Counted from the stretch's first letter, positions 45,360 to 56,790 are shown. The stretch: DNA of 64,000 bases from Bicyclus anynana (GCF_947172395.1 NC_069106.1:992001-1056000); one strand, 5' to 3'. Notes: generated from the letters alone by a model not told the origin. A program made the numbers and translations.

Positions 45360-46400
45360 GAGTGTACTACACACAAATTATGTCAGCCTGGTACATTAAG
45401 TCCCTATTGCTGTCCAACCTCGCTTGGTTGATATGCTAGCTCACTGTACTTTTCTACATGTGGAAGAACAACCCCAAGATTGAAGATAAGAAGCAATAGA
45501 GAGGTGAGTGAAAACTACACATATGTTACTAAACAGCTGGATCACTGTTGCTGCCATACTTAAATCACTAATGCTGTCCAACCTCGCTTGGCTGGCATAC
45601 GCTAGCTCACTGTCCTTCTACATATGGAAGAACAACCCCAAGATTGAAGACAAGAAACAATAGAGAGGTTAGTGATACTACACACAAATTATGTTAGCCT
45701 GGTACATTAAGTCACTAATGCTGTAAAACCTCGCTTGGCTGGCATACACTAACTCACTGTATCTTCTACATATGGAAGAACAACCCCAAGATTGAAGACA
45801 AGAAGCAATAGAGAGGTGAGTGAAAACTACACATATGTTACTAAACAGCTGGATCACTGTTGCTGCCATACTTAAATCACTAATGCTGTCCAACCTCGCT
45901 TGGCTGGCATACGCTAGCTCACTGTACCTTCTACATGTGGAAGAACAACCCTAAGATTGAAGACAAGAAGCAATAGAGAGGCGAGTACTACACACAAATT
46001 ATGTCAGCCTGGTACATTAAATCACTAATGCTGTCCATCCTCGGTTGGTTGTCATATGATAGCTCACTGTACCTTCTACATAATATGGAAGAACAACAAG
46101 AACAACAAGAGAAGTGAGTGATACTACACACATGTTATGCCAGCCTGGTACATTTAGTCACTAAAACAGCAGCTGGATGACTGTTGCTGCCCTACCTTGC
46201 CTGGCTGGTATATAGTACTCCAGTGAGTAGTATATGCCAGCTAAGCATATACTACTCACTGTCCTTCTACATATGAAAGAACAATCCCAAGGTTGAAGAC
46301 AACAAGTAATATAAGAAGTAATAGAGAGATGAGTAATACTACACCTGTGGTATGTTCCCCTGGTATGTTTAGTCAACAAAACAGCTGAATTGCTGGTCTA
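45360..46400 (+). repeat. Tandem array of decayed TSPO last-exon copies
   Basis: Seven units repeat the second half of TSPO exon 3 plus its downstream flank. Approximate units: 45360-45504, 45505-45668, 45669-45817, 45818-45981, 45982-46115, 46116-46330 and a partial 46331-46400. Most keep 'ctcgcttggctggcatac', 'tatggaagaacaacccc' and 'agattgaagacaagaag' followed by CAATAGAGAGGTGAGTG, that is the stop codon and a donor-like site. Units alternate between two types: one has 'cagcctggtacattaagtc', the other 'actaaacagctggatcactg', giving a dimer of about 313 bp. The frames are broken and no acceptor precedes each unit, so these are pseudo-exons inside a probable 3' untranslated intron. Confidence 0.9.
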
Positions 46401-46553
46401 CTTTACCATATTAAATTGCCATAATAAAAATATGGACTTCTCCTTTCAGCCAAATAAGTTCAGTAGTGTGTGGTGTGTGTGTAGGAGTGACAAACACACA
46501 CACAAAGTGTCGCCTTTATAATAGTCATTTATTTATTATGTTTTTGTTTACAG

Positions 46554-46990
46554 ATGCAGTACAACGAAAGCACAAGATATTTCACTACGTAATTTTATAC
46601 ACACAATTAATTAATCAAAATATTTTTTAATATAGTATAAGAGCAAGCGACATAATTACGAGTAAGATTCATATGAAAGGTTGTTGGGTGTTATTGAACA
46701 AAGCTTCGTGTTGTACAAGCTTTTATTATTATTATTTTTTTTTGTTTTTTGATAGATTTGTTGCAATATTTCTGTTTGTGGTTTATGAAATTTGTTGATA
46801 TATTGTAGTAACTGCCAGTTGTAATTAAATTGAATTGAAAAATTAGAGAAGTTTATATTTTTGTTTAGAACGTTTTTTCAATACCAAAACTTAATTAAGA
46901 ACAAAATATTTGTAATTAAATGTTTAGTAGGGTGTAGATGTTTACGAATAAGTATTAAAGTGTCCTTGTTTCTAACGAAAAACAATAAAT
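46554..46990 (+). other. Probable 3' untranslated exon of TSPO paralogue 2
   Basis: A good acceptor (TTTTTGTTTACAG) at 46553 is followed by AT-rich DNA with AATAAA at about 46984 and a second ATAATAAAT near 47117. It would pair with the donor after the TSPO stop codon at about 45359. Transcript data would be needed to confirm it. Confidence 0.45.
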
Positions 46991-47611
46991 AATTATGTAT
47001 TTTATGGGCATTCCTTGACTGTTGCATTTATGAGAGTATTTTTGTATCTATCTCTTGGTCTATAGGCTATCCTGTTTTTTTGGTCTTTTCGAATATTTAT
47101 TGTATATTATGTTAGATAATAAATATTAATTATTAAAAAATGCGACTTTTTTTTAAATAAACCTTTTTCACATTTATAAATAGAGGTTTTAACTTCAAAT
47201 AAATATCAAATTCAGATGTTTATTGCTGATTCCTAGTGGATTTAGAAAATATTCAAATTGAAATTGATCCCAGTTGGAAATCGAACCCTGGCTATTTAGC
47301 GCCAGAGGTCAAAGAGTATGTTCCATTTAAATTTTGACTTTTCTACACTAGCTTTCACCAGCTGGCCTATTCACTATTTTGGTCTTTATTATCAACATAT
47401 TAAAATAAACACCATAAATTAATTGTCGAAACTGTCATTTATAACTCGTGCGCATTAACTTGACACCCGGCTACGAACTGCACAAGCTGTACCTACTGTA
47501 ATATATCCACCAGTAAGCACCGGATGACATTTTACATAGAATCTCTATTTTGCATACGTTCACTAACATACGTCAAAGATAGTGAATAAATCAGCTGGTG
47601 TACCTGTAGGA

Positions 47612-47955
47612 CAAGCACCGGTAGCGAAGTGGCACGTCGATTCTCTTTCTACTATCGCAAACGCTTCGAAAACTATTATTAATTATAATATCAACTATCT
47701 TAGTACCCATAATAACACAAGCTGCTCTGTATGCTTACTTTGGGGCTAGATAGTGATGTGTATTGTTTAAGTATATTTAAGTATATTTATTTATTTATAT
47801 AAAAAAAAAAACTAGAAAAATGTGCGGGAATGACATTTGCTGTCGACAGGTCACGTGATCAAGATCCGTCATTCCCATACATTTTTCTGGTTTTCGTAGC
47901 GTTTGGAATCGTAGAAAGAGAATCGACGTGCCACTCGGCTACAGGGGCTGTGCGG
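47612..47955. mobile_element. Palindromic MITE interrupted by a SINE
   Basis: Outer parts 47612-47677 and 47813-47955 match the palindromic element at 15060-15240 ('cgtcgattctctttctacta', 'cgacaggtcacgtgatcaag'). The SINE family B 3' part at 47678-47812 splits it, with 'aaaact' on both sides. Confidence 0.75.
47678..47812 (+). repeat. SINE family B, 3' part, nested
   Basis: Runs 'tattaattataatatcaact' through 'ggggctagatagtgatgtg' to an A-rich tail. 5'-truncated. Confidence 0.75.
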
Positions 47956-48218
47956 TTCGATATCGAAATAAGTAGCCTATGTGCTTGCAAACAATCTATC
48001 AAAAATTTTCATAATCTTTTCCGAACCTTTTTCGAAAAAGGTTATGAAGGAAAATATACTAGATCCATCGGTATGCATTGTTTATTTATTATAGGTACGT
48101 TAACGAACAAATCATAAATCGCTAATCATTTCACACGTCAATTTTATTAAAAAATTTAAATGAATTTTACCCGTTAAAAACTGTAAACTGACACTTATTT
48201 TCTTACTTTTAATTTTTT

Positions 48219-48380
48219 TTATTACTCAATGGCAAGTTAGCCTTTGAGGGCGATGACATCTGTTGTTAAGTGACGAATGACGATGCAGAAGATGAAAGCG
48301 AGCTTGGAAAAGGTACAAGTTTCATAAACCCATACACAGGGTGGTGATTATTTAACGCCTGAAAAAGCCTCGATAGCTAG
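48219..48380 (-). repeat. SINE family A, degenerate
   Basis: Retains 'atggcaagttagcctttg', 'gttaagtgacgaatgacgat' and 'gatgaaagcgagcttgg'. Confidence 0.5.
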
Positions 48381-48875
48381 ACTGGACTGTAAAAAATCTA
48401 ACTGGTATATTGGACAAATTGACATAATAGACAATTCGCTTTGAGTTGAGTACACTGTTGACATTAAATTACACGTAATCTTACATTACGTGACACACGT
48501 CTGGACCTGCCTTTAGTGGAAGTTCTGCAAACAATACGGAATGGCCGCATACTGGTCTGGTATATTCGCATTGTGCAAATTGTGCCGTGGCACAGCGGAG
48601 CGAGCATTGCTGTGAGTTTTGATTGCTGCTGGGAGCACATTGCAAGATGTAAGACTTCTAGCTATCTATGCACCCCTGGTATCGTTATCATCAGTATTTT
48701 TAATGGCCCATTTAACCAGGTATACAAACAAATCTCTTCTTTTGGGAGCTTAGACACTGCACCAATGCGGGTTGCCGGGCTTTTTTTTTAAAGAATATTT
48801 GCCATATCTTTTAAATATGACCAATATTTCCAATCCCCTCCAACTGAATTAGAATTGAAACTGTAATTAAATATT

Positions 48876-48972
48876 AGTATTAGAAGTGGATACGACAATA
48901 GACCAACGGGGTGGGGATCGAAACACCACCCCTCGGTGATGAGTCCGACCGCTCCTACCGTTAAGCTATTTG
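48876..48972 (-). repeat. tRNA-like SINE head, family D
   Basis: Reverse copy of 3806-3912: 'gaccaacggggtggggatcg' to 'gctcctaccgttaagctatt'. Confidence 0.7.
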
Positions 48973-49123
48973 TTATCGCCGCGTTGCAAAGACTTGCGGT
49001 ATGGACGGCTTCAGTGTGTTCGTGGCGTTCGAACCGTCCACATCTCTTGTTGTGCAATTCTTTATGGGTTACTTGGGATAGGTGGGGAGAGTAACTTGAG
49101 TGGAAAAGGGGAGTATTTGTTAA

Positions 49124-49275
49124 CGCGTTCGCTGCGGAACGAGGTCAATTGACCTCGTAAAAGTTACGAGGTCGATACACCTCGTTCCGCACCACAGAAA
49201 GTTTTAGTACGAGGTCAAAAAACCTCGTTCCGCACCAGGGGAAAGTACAGAAAATTCAGTGCCGCAGCGAACGTG
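49124..49275. mobile_element. piggyBac-type MITE
   Basis: Flanked by TTAA on both sides (49120-49123 and 49276-49279). Inverted ends CGCGTTCGCTGCGG and CCGCAGCGAACGTG. The 152-bp interior carries several copies of ACGAGGTC/GACCTCGT. TTAA duplications are the hallmark of piggyBac transposition. Confidence 0.85.
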
Positions 49276-49419
49276 TTAACAGTCAAAGAATCCTTAAACC
49301 TTACACACAACGTTCACAAGTGCGTGACTTCACTCAAGGTCATTCTCTGCCATTTTAGGGTCTTATATTGGTTACAGTTTGATTTGTTAATTAAGTTGTC
49401 CTGACAAATGTTGTGAATC

Positions 49420-49441
49420 ATAACCTAACCTAACCTAACCT
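49420..49441. repeat. Short CCTAA repeat (telomere-like)
   Basis: Four consecutive TAACC units, the complement of the insect telomere repeat TTAGG. Too short to show telomeric origin. Confidence 0.5.
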
Positions 49442-49619
49442 TTGTTCGACGTTAGATTTCTTATTTTTGTAATCACTTTTGAGTCTGCTAAAACTATTGA
49501 GGCTATTAATGATGTTCGATCGTTGTCCAACGGAGGGTTGCCACGAAGCTATGCATGCAAGCATGGAATAAGATTTAAAACTCAATTTTTTTGAAAGCAA
49601 AGTGGAGCTATATCCTACT

Positions 49620-50500
49620 CATTGCAGTGGATACAAGGCCTATAACGTTTTGAAATGTGAGCAACGTTAGTTCACGTCAGTGTCACAGCGATGCGCATAT
49701 CTCATTACGAGCCGCGTCATCGGAAACCTTTTACTTGAGCGCCGGGAATACTCTGTGTACTGTTTACCAAAGGATGACTGCTGGCTGGCTATGTTGTCCT
49801 GGTACCTATATGAAGCAAATGGTAATTTTGTCATTGATTTGTTCTTGCCTCTTTGGTGCAGTGATGACGTCAAATAAGATTTTCTTTCTCCTAAGAATGT
49901 TGGATAGAAGCAGGCGTTACTTTGCGGAAGTTCATCATGATTATATAATGATTTATTTATTTTGCTATCATCCGCGAAAATTCGGCGAACCCATGCGACA
50001 ACGTCACCCAGGTCCGACAAAATACTCTCTACGTACGTTTCACCCCGAAACCGGAGCATCCTCAGGAGATGTTGACTCTACAACGTAGACTTTGCAATTG
50101 CACGTTGTAGAGTCAACATCTCCTGAGGATGCTCCGGTTTCGGGGTGAAACGTACGTAGAGAGTATTTTGTCGGACCTGGGTGACGTTGTCAATGGGTTC
50201 GCCGAATTTTCGCGGATGATAGCAAAATAAATAAATCATTATATAATCTAAGAATGTTGTTCAAGTCAAACACTTATTATCCGTCAACCCACAATTGAGT
50301 AGCGAGAATGTTAGCCTGGCGCCTATATTAATCAAATGTTTGCACTTGGGAATTTTGTCATTGTTTTGTTTTCGCCTCTTGCAGTTGCGTGCAGTGATGA
50401 CGTAAAGTTATTTCTTCTAAGAATTTTATTCAACTCAACCCACAATTGAATAGCGAGATCGCTTATAAGTTCTCGTGCTTTTGAATCCCAAGAGCCAATT
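49620..50500. repeat. Diverged tandem duplication, split by the foldback element
   Basis: 'ttttgtcattgatttgttct', 'gtgcagtgatgacgtc' and 'ctaagaatgttg' at 49820-49902 recur as 'ttttgtcattgttttgtttt', 'gtgcagtgatgacgt' and 'ctaagaattttat' at 50350-50430. Both copies are preceded by a 'cacaattga(g)tagcgaga'-like or 'ggcgcctatat/ggtacctatat' segment. Confidence 0.5.
49903..50247 (+). mobile_element. Foldback retroelement with hammerhead motifs, copy 2
   Basis: Opposite orientation to 13357-13687 and nearly identical, including the unique head GATAGAAGCAGGCGTTAC. Flanked by the 12-bp CTAAGAATGTTG at 49891-49902 and 50248-50259. Hammerhead core in the right arm: CTGAGGA at 50123-50129, GAAA at 50147-50150, closing stem I GAGA at 50159-50162; the left arm carries the mirror copy. 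The central loop is about 20 bp longer than in copy 1. Confidence 0.8.
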
Positions 50501-50621
50501 TTGTTGCCTTTAATAATATTGAATAATTTAAAATCTCAAACCATGTTTATTAAATAAGTCTTTGAGGGAGGGTTTTGTATGTTTATTTAAGGCACTCCGA
50601 GACAAAAATCTATATTCTGAG

Positions 50622-50912
50622 ACACATCATCATTAACAATACCCATATTCAGCTCACTGTTGAACACCAGTCTTTTCTCAGAATGAGAGGGCTTAGGCTA
50701 ATTAATAGTCAATTCTGATTGGCATTGACTTCACACACGTAGAGTATTAAGAAAAGTCTCGGGTACGCAGGTTTCCTCACGATGTTTTCTATCACCGTTT
50801 AGGACAAGTCATACCTATTCAATTTCATAAATACACATAACAGAAAAGTTGGAGGTGCATTCCCCGGACTGGATTCGGACCTACGCCCTCCGTATCGAAG
50901 GCAGAGATAAAG
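50622..50912 (-). repeat. SINE family C, full length
   Basis: Reverse copy from 'cccatattcagctcactgtt' to 'ccccggactggattcggac' and 'gaaggcagag'. Confidence 0.75.
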
Positions 50913-51726
50913 GTAGATTTACCTGATTATTCTGGTAATAATAGTATAATGGTAGTAGTTTATTTTAGTTTATTTAATTTTTCATTGAATAAACTATTCA
51001 TTTGTATCTAACTAATAATATACAAACATAAGAGTCTCGGTTCTTCAGAAACATTACAATTACGTAGAATGTAGATTTCAATTCAATTGTTTCAGAGAAC
51101 TTAGTCTACATTTTTAAAGTATAATATTTAAGGTATTTTCTCGGTTCACTTTTAGCAAACCGTTTAATCAATGAAGAAATCACAGGTTTAAAGAAAAATC
51201 TGCTGGATATTTTTGTATATTGTTACCAGAGCTTTCTCTAAATTATAATCTGCCTCTTTCAGACAGGTATTATAAAAGTAATTTCAAATCTTTTCTTTGC
51301 TCTTTTATTACTTTTATGCTTTTCGAAGGTAGGTATAATTTTCACGTACTTTTCCGTAACTCCGATTTTAAAAGTCTTTCTAGCGCAGTTAGTGATGCTA
51401 TATACACATGTATGATATTCCTGGGAATAGGAATTGCTAGATCGGGTTACATTAAGATTTTATATTGTCAAAAAGATTACTAACAAAGATTTAACGCTTA
51501 GACTTTATCGTTTTAACTTTCCTGGCTGGGAACGCTCTGTACTTAACCGGTTGAGGATGTGGATCCTTGATCTTGCTATCTTTGAAAAACCACGGTCTTA
51601 GCTTCATATTTGCCTACCGTTCATACATATGAGAGAAGAATGGGATGAAAAACAGAAGTGAACTTCACTTATTTGCAAATCCTGCTGGAATTATTCTCCG
51701 GGATATAAAGTATACTTTCTCACATA

Positions 51727-51840
51727 CGTTGCTCAATAACCTCCTTTATCTTCCAGTGAAAGTCGTAAGTAAGATCGATTCAGCCCTTCCAAAGATTTTC
51801 CCGGACAAAAATACAGACAAGCAGACAAACATTTTAAAAA
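51727..51840 (+). repeat. Interspersed repeat shared with 21777-21890
   Basis: Contains 'gttgctcaataacctccttt', 'atcttccagtgaaagtc' and 'gcagacaaacattttaaa'. Confidence 0.55.
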
Positions 51841-52057
51841 AGCATGATTGTGATTTACTTGAGTAACCATAAAATAAATAAAATAAAATAAAAAAAGCCA
51901 TTTATTTCTTACAGAAGTACTAGTTTACAAAGTTTGGTTAAGTTGAGTTTAGTTTAGTTGGGTTAGTTTTTTAAGTAGTTTTAGTTAGGTACGTTAATAT
52001 TATATTGCAACTATTCTGTAGGAACCCCATTGTGTGAGAAACCATAGTTATTTTTAA

Positions 52058-52276
52058 TTAGCGGACGCCCGCGACTTCGTCCGCGTAAAATTCTTTTTCA
52101 TAAATCCCGCGGGAACTATGGATTTTTCCGGGATGAAAACTTGCCTATGTGTCAATCTAGAGTAAAAACTATTTCCATTCAATTTTAGCCAAATCGCTTC
52201 AGTAGCCGCAGCGTAAAAGAGGAACTCCTTACACACATACATACAAACTTTTGCCTTTATAATATTAATGTGATAA
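52058..52276 (-). repeat. Lepidopteran 'TTCGTCCGCG' family repeat, full length
   Basis: 'tagcggacgcccgcgacttc' to 'tttataatattaatgtgata'; the reverse of 9850-10064. Confidence 0.8.
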
Positions 52277-52971
52277 ACAGACATACACTTCAATTTTATT
52301 TATATGTAGTACATTGATGAAGGTAAAAAATCCTCTCGCACAGGGTAAGCTTAAATAAAAGCTCGTAAAGATCGGAAATTGCAATTTAAGCGCTACCTTC
52401 TCTTTATCACGAAGTACCAGGCTGACATAACTCGCTCGAAGGTCACGTCCTCACAATATTAGGTTCAAGTTGACGTGCCAAGGATCGATGCTCCGTATAT
52501 TAAAGCTTATTTATTACGTCGGAATTAAGGTTACGCCGAAGATATCTACAATTTGTTTTAGTATAAGAAATAGCAAGGAGAAATGTACCTTATATATTGG
52601 GCTTTAACTAGTTGGCTATTATATACAACTTCTTGAAGTTGTTGGTCTTGCATCCTCTATGCTATCATCATTTATTATAAATACACGTGAGTTTATTACT
52701 TACGCTTTCACGTCTAAAACACTAAAAACGGATTATAATAATTCCTTCAACAATGGAAAGCTGCATTACCAGCAAGTAACAAAGGCCATATTTTTTCGCG
52801 TATTTTCACAGGACGGCAATACGAGGATGAAACCGTGTTGCATCACCTAGTTAGCCAAGCCAGCATTTTTCGTTGAAGTTAAACTTTCTATCACAGTCAT
52901 TGTCACAATTTATTCACAGTCTGAAATGACATGCGATAACTTCATCTTACACATAGTCATATCAGTGGAGA

Positions 52972-53075
52972 AGAGCCGTGATAGCCCACTGGAAATGACC
53001 TTTGCCTTCAATTTGGAGAGCGATGGTAGAAATCCGTTCCGGGGCATGCATCTTCAACTTTTCAGTTATGTATCA
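52972..53075 (+). repeat. SINE family C, tRNA-like head
   Basis: 'gagccgtgatagcccactgg' through 'ccggggcatgcatc(t)tc'-like end; only the head remains. Confidence 0.65.
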
Positions 53076-53142
53076 CGAACAACGAACATTGGCACGAAGT
53101 TCACTAGGTAATAAATAAATAAATACCTATACTTAAACAATG

Positions 53143-53446
53143 AGTCGTGATAGCCCTGTGGATATGACCTCTGCCTCCGATTCCGGAGGATGTGGGTTCA
53201 AATCCGGTACGGGGCATGCACCTCCAACTTTTCAGTTGTGTGCATTTTAAGAAATTAAATATCACGTGTCTCAAACGGTGAAGGAAAACATCGTGAGGAA
53301 ACCTGCATACCAGAGAATTTCTTAATTCTCTGCGTGTGTGATGTCTGCCAATTCGCATTGGGCCAGCGTGGTGGACTATTGGCCTAACCCCTCTCATTCT
53401 GAGAGGAGATTCGAGCTCAGCAGTGAGCCGTACATGGGTTGATAAC
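53143..53446 (+). repeat. SINE family C, full length
   Basis: tRNA-like head (GTGATAGCCC, GGGTTCAAATCCGG) followed by 'cacgtgtctcaaacggtgaa' and the 3' end 'gcagtgagccgtacatggg'. Confidence 0.85.
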
Positions 53447-53706
53447 TTAAACAATACACATCACTATCTAGCCCCAAAGTAAGCATACAGAGTAGCTTGT
53501 GTTATGGGTGTTATCCTAGTTGATATTATAATTACTAGTTAATATACAATTATATACTACATATAAATACTTATATAATGTATAGATACACACAGACACT
53601 GGAAAACACCCATGCTCATCACACAAATATTTTCCAGTTGTGGGAATCGAACCCACGGCCGTGGATGCAGAAAGCAGGGTCACTACCCACTGCGCCACGC
53701 GGCCGT
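53440..53706 (-). repeat. SINE family B, full length
   Basis: Reverse copy ending in 'gggaatcgaacccacggccg' and 'cactgcgccacgcggccg'. It abuts the family C SINE tail to tail. Confidence 0.85.
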
Positions 53707-53734
53707 CAAAACTATAGTCAACAAGGCAACAATA

Positions 53735-53920
53735 GTTAACAGGCAAGTTCGTAGATAACACTCCCATGATATGCGGGCGACAGGGGAAAGACTGCGCGAG
53801 TGTCAAATCGTGCGTGCGGGGAAGTGACGTGCATCAGTCGTGGATTTTTCATGTATCGCTGCTACACGCTCCCCAGCCCGCACGGAATATCGAGAGTGTT
53901 ACGAACGAAGTTGCCAAGTT
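53735..53920. repeat. GC-rich foldback MITE
   Basis: Ends 'ggcaagttcgtagataacac' and 'gtgttacgaacgaagttgcc' are inverted repeats; the inner arms continue to pair (GCGGGCGACAGGGG against CCCCAGCCCGC). Partial copy at 34130-34300. Confidence 0.7.
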
Positions 53921-54113
53921 TTAAAAACCATAATCCAATAGCCGCTCTGCTATATCGTGGAATCTCATTCTCCGAAGACCATCCGTCTACATCAAGTTCA
54001 AGGTCTGGAGGTAAGAAGTGCAATTTCTAGGGAAAGGAACGCTTTTATTGAGAAAATACTAAATTAACTTACTCTGAAGGATATCGCCTTTTTCTCTTGA
54101 CAATGTCAAAGTT

Positions 54114-54305
54114 TATTAGCCACTAGACGACGTCCTGCAGTTTCACCCGCATAGTTCCCGTTCCCGTGGGGTATGGTGATAAAATATAGCTAATGTTGCT
54201 CGGTGAAGATGTGGTTTTCTATTGGTTAAGAATTTTCAAAATGGGTTAAGGAAATTCAGATATCACCCCTACAACCTCACTTTACCTCTTTAAATATTAG
54301 TATAG
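54114..54305 (+). repeat. Metulj-like repeat, diverged
   Basis: 'agttcccgttcccgtggggt' and the closing 'aatattagtatagat'. Confidence 0.7.
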
Positions 54306-54523
54306 ATTTAAGTTTAACAGTAAGTAGGTATTTTTACCTACAACTGACTGGAAATGTTTTTAAGATTTTTTATTTGTCTTTGCATGATTATACTTTAAGC
54401 TCACGGATTGTTTTCTGAAATAAAGTGATTTTATGAGTAAACGGTATATAATTTGTCGAGATTTCGTTGAAATTGATTGAAATGTAAAGAAATTAAGTGT
54501 CGGCAAAAGCCAGCTGGGAGTAT

Positions 54524-54835
54524 TTTTTTATTCTCTACAAGTTAGCTCTTGACTACAATCTCACCTGATGGTAAGTGATGATGCAATATAAGATGGAAGC
54601 GGGCTAACTTGTTAGGAGTAGGATGAAATCCACACTCCTTTCGGTTTTGTACACGATGTCGTACCGGAACGCTAAATCGTTTTATCGTTAGGGTGGTAAC
54701 TAGCCACGGCGGAAGCCTCCCACCAGCCAGACCTGGACCAATTAAGAAAACCTTAATCAGTCCAGTTGGGATCGAACCTCTTACCGTCTTTTAAATCCAC
54801 CGCGCACACCATTGCGTCACGGTGTTTTTAGTTTT
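54524..54835 (-). repeat. SINE family A, full length
   Basis: From 'attctctacaagttagctct' to the head 'aaatccaccgcgcacaccat' and 'tgcgtcacgg'. Confidence 0.8.
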
Positions 54836-55411
54836 CATCGAAAACCCTGATGCCGTGGAGATATATATCAAATATATGTAAAATATCTATCTTTTAAGGA
54901 TAACTTACTGTAACTTAACTTCTAAAAATGGTCACGTACAATAAACAATTATTTTTTGCGGAATAATTCGCGGTCATTAAAACAAAAAAATAAAATAAAT
55001 GAAAAACTAAAAAAAAAAGTATAAAAAGAAATAAATGCAAGACAGATTTGCTTTGTACCTAAATCTGCTAACCTTGGCCTCAAAATTATAATTCCCGTTT
55101 TAGAAAATTTGGTTATTTCGCAAACCGTTCGCTAAATTGAGAAAATTACAAAGTTTTCGCAGTGGGGAAATCACAAAATGACAATAAATGTTACCTTGTT
55201 GTCGCTTCGAAGGTGCTCTCAGAATGAAGATTAAAAAAGTTTAACTTGAGGCGACTCGACGGAATACTTTGTTCGAATATGTAAAGAAAAAAAATCTTAT
55301 ATAGGCGCAGCGTTGGGCCTAGAATATAACATGGAAGTCATGGAGTAGTCACTCGCAATTGACGTATTGAAAATACTACTCGTACCTTCAAATAGTCCCT
55401 TTTACTAATTA

Positions 55412-55588
55412 ACTAGCTGACGCCGCGACGTTTTACCCGCGTGGTTCCCGTTCCCGTAAGAATACGGGAACTCGATAAATGGACTATCTAACACTGAAAT
55501 AATTTTTCAAATCGGACCAGTAGTTCCTGAGATTAGCGCGTTCAATCAAACAAACAAACTCTTCAACTTTTTAATATTAGTATAGATT
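55412..55588 (+). repeat. Metulj-like repeat
   Basis: 'actagctgacgccgcgacgt' to 'ttaatattagtatagat'; an internal segment is deleted. Confidence 0.75.
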
Positions 55589-55730
55589 AATTCTTCATGT
55601 CAATTAATTAATAACTTGGAAAAAGTTAGATAGATGAATTATTAAGTCCATCTAAAAGTCAAAGATATTTCGCTAACGGAGTCGTTGACGTGCGCTAGTA
55701 AGGAATAAAGATATATAGATTCTTAAGGTA

Positions 55731-56171
55731 TTGTTACACATGCTCTAAAATGCATGCATGCATGCTAAAACGTGCTGTTAAGTATGCTCCATACGAGCAT
55801 GCTCAATATCAGTTTACATTTGCTAGCAATGATCAAGATATTTTTAAGTATGCTCCTGAATAAGCATGCTCAAAGTAAACATTCCAATTACACATGCTAA
55901 TTTGTATCTATCGCTCTCTGTCTATACTATCGTGTTAGACAGGGAGAGATGAAGGTGAAGAGAATACAGAATAGCAATGCTGATCGACTAGCATACTCAA
56001 TAAGCAAACCTGTTGAAAACTGAGCATGCTCATAAATCGCACGACTGTTGATTCTTGAGCAAGCTCGAAATAAGCATGCTCATTAATAGCAATGTTGCGA
56101 TACACATGCTAATAAGTAGCAACTGCTCAATATTAGCATGCTTTCGTGCTTGAAATGATCATGTGTAACAG
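55731..56171. mobile_element. Mariner-like MITE rich in AGCATGCT
   Basis: Ends TTGTTACACATG and CATGTGTAACAG, flanked by TA at 55729-55730 and 56172-56173, the duplication of Tc1/mariner elements. The 441-bp interior contains at least six GCATGC palindromes, mostly as AGCATGCTC, plus half-sites. No coding capacity. Confidence 0.75.
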
Positions 56172-56597
56172 TAGCTTTACAGAGCGAGATTTAAATCACA
56201 AAAATTAGTGTCAAAATAAATATCAAAAGTACTTGAAACAATCGTGCCGAAAAGCGAATAAACAAGTCTGTAATTTATTTGTTGAATACGTCCTCGCACA
56301 AGTAGCGACAGATTTGACGAAACTCCAAACTTTGTTGAAGTTGTTCAGACTTTGAACTTGAAGTTCTCGCGCAATGAGTGCTACACTTTGCAAGTGTTTT
56401 CTTGAAGTGAGATTAAAAAACTTGAAGCTTACGGAGTCTCCATGGCTCCTTTGTTTTTAGTTTATTTTTATTTGTTGACTAGTCACCTTATGTTATGAGT
56501 AAATTAGTATAACTCGTGCGCATTAACTTGACTTGACTGGCTTCGAGAAAGGTGTCAAGTTAAATCGCACGAGCTGTAGTAGTATATTTTTATTCAA

Positions 56598-56790
56598 TGA
56601 CAAATTAGTTCTTTACAAGTTAGCCCTTGACTACAATCTCACCTAATGGTAGGTGATGATGCAATCTAAGAGGGGCTAACTTGTTAGGAGGAGGATAAAA
56701 ATCCACACCCCTTTCGGTTTCTACACGACATCGTACCGGAACGCGTAATCGCTTGGCGGTACGCCTTTGTCGGTAGGGTGCTTGGTTTGT
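56598..56790 (-). repeat. SINE family A, partial
   Basis: 'ttctttacaagttagccctt' to 'gccttgtcggtagggtg'-like; the head is replaced by other DNA. Confidence 0.7.

Noticed and set aside
45678..46379. Minus-strand frames over the TSPO array
   Set aside because: They are antisense readings of the repeated pseudo-exons.
49657..50088. 143-codon frame
   Set aside because: Half of it is the arm of the foldback element and the rest is a diverged duplication.
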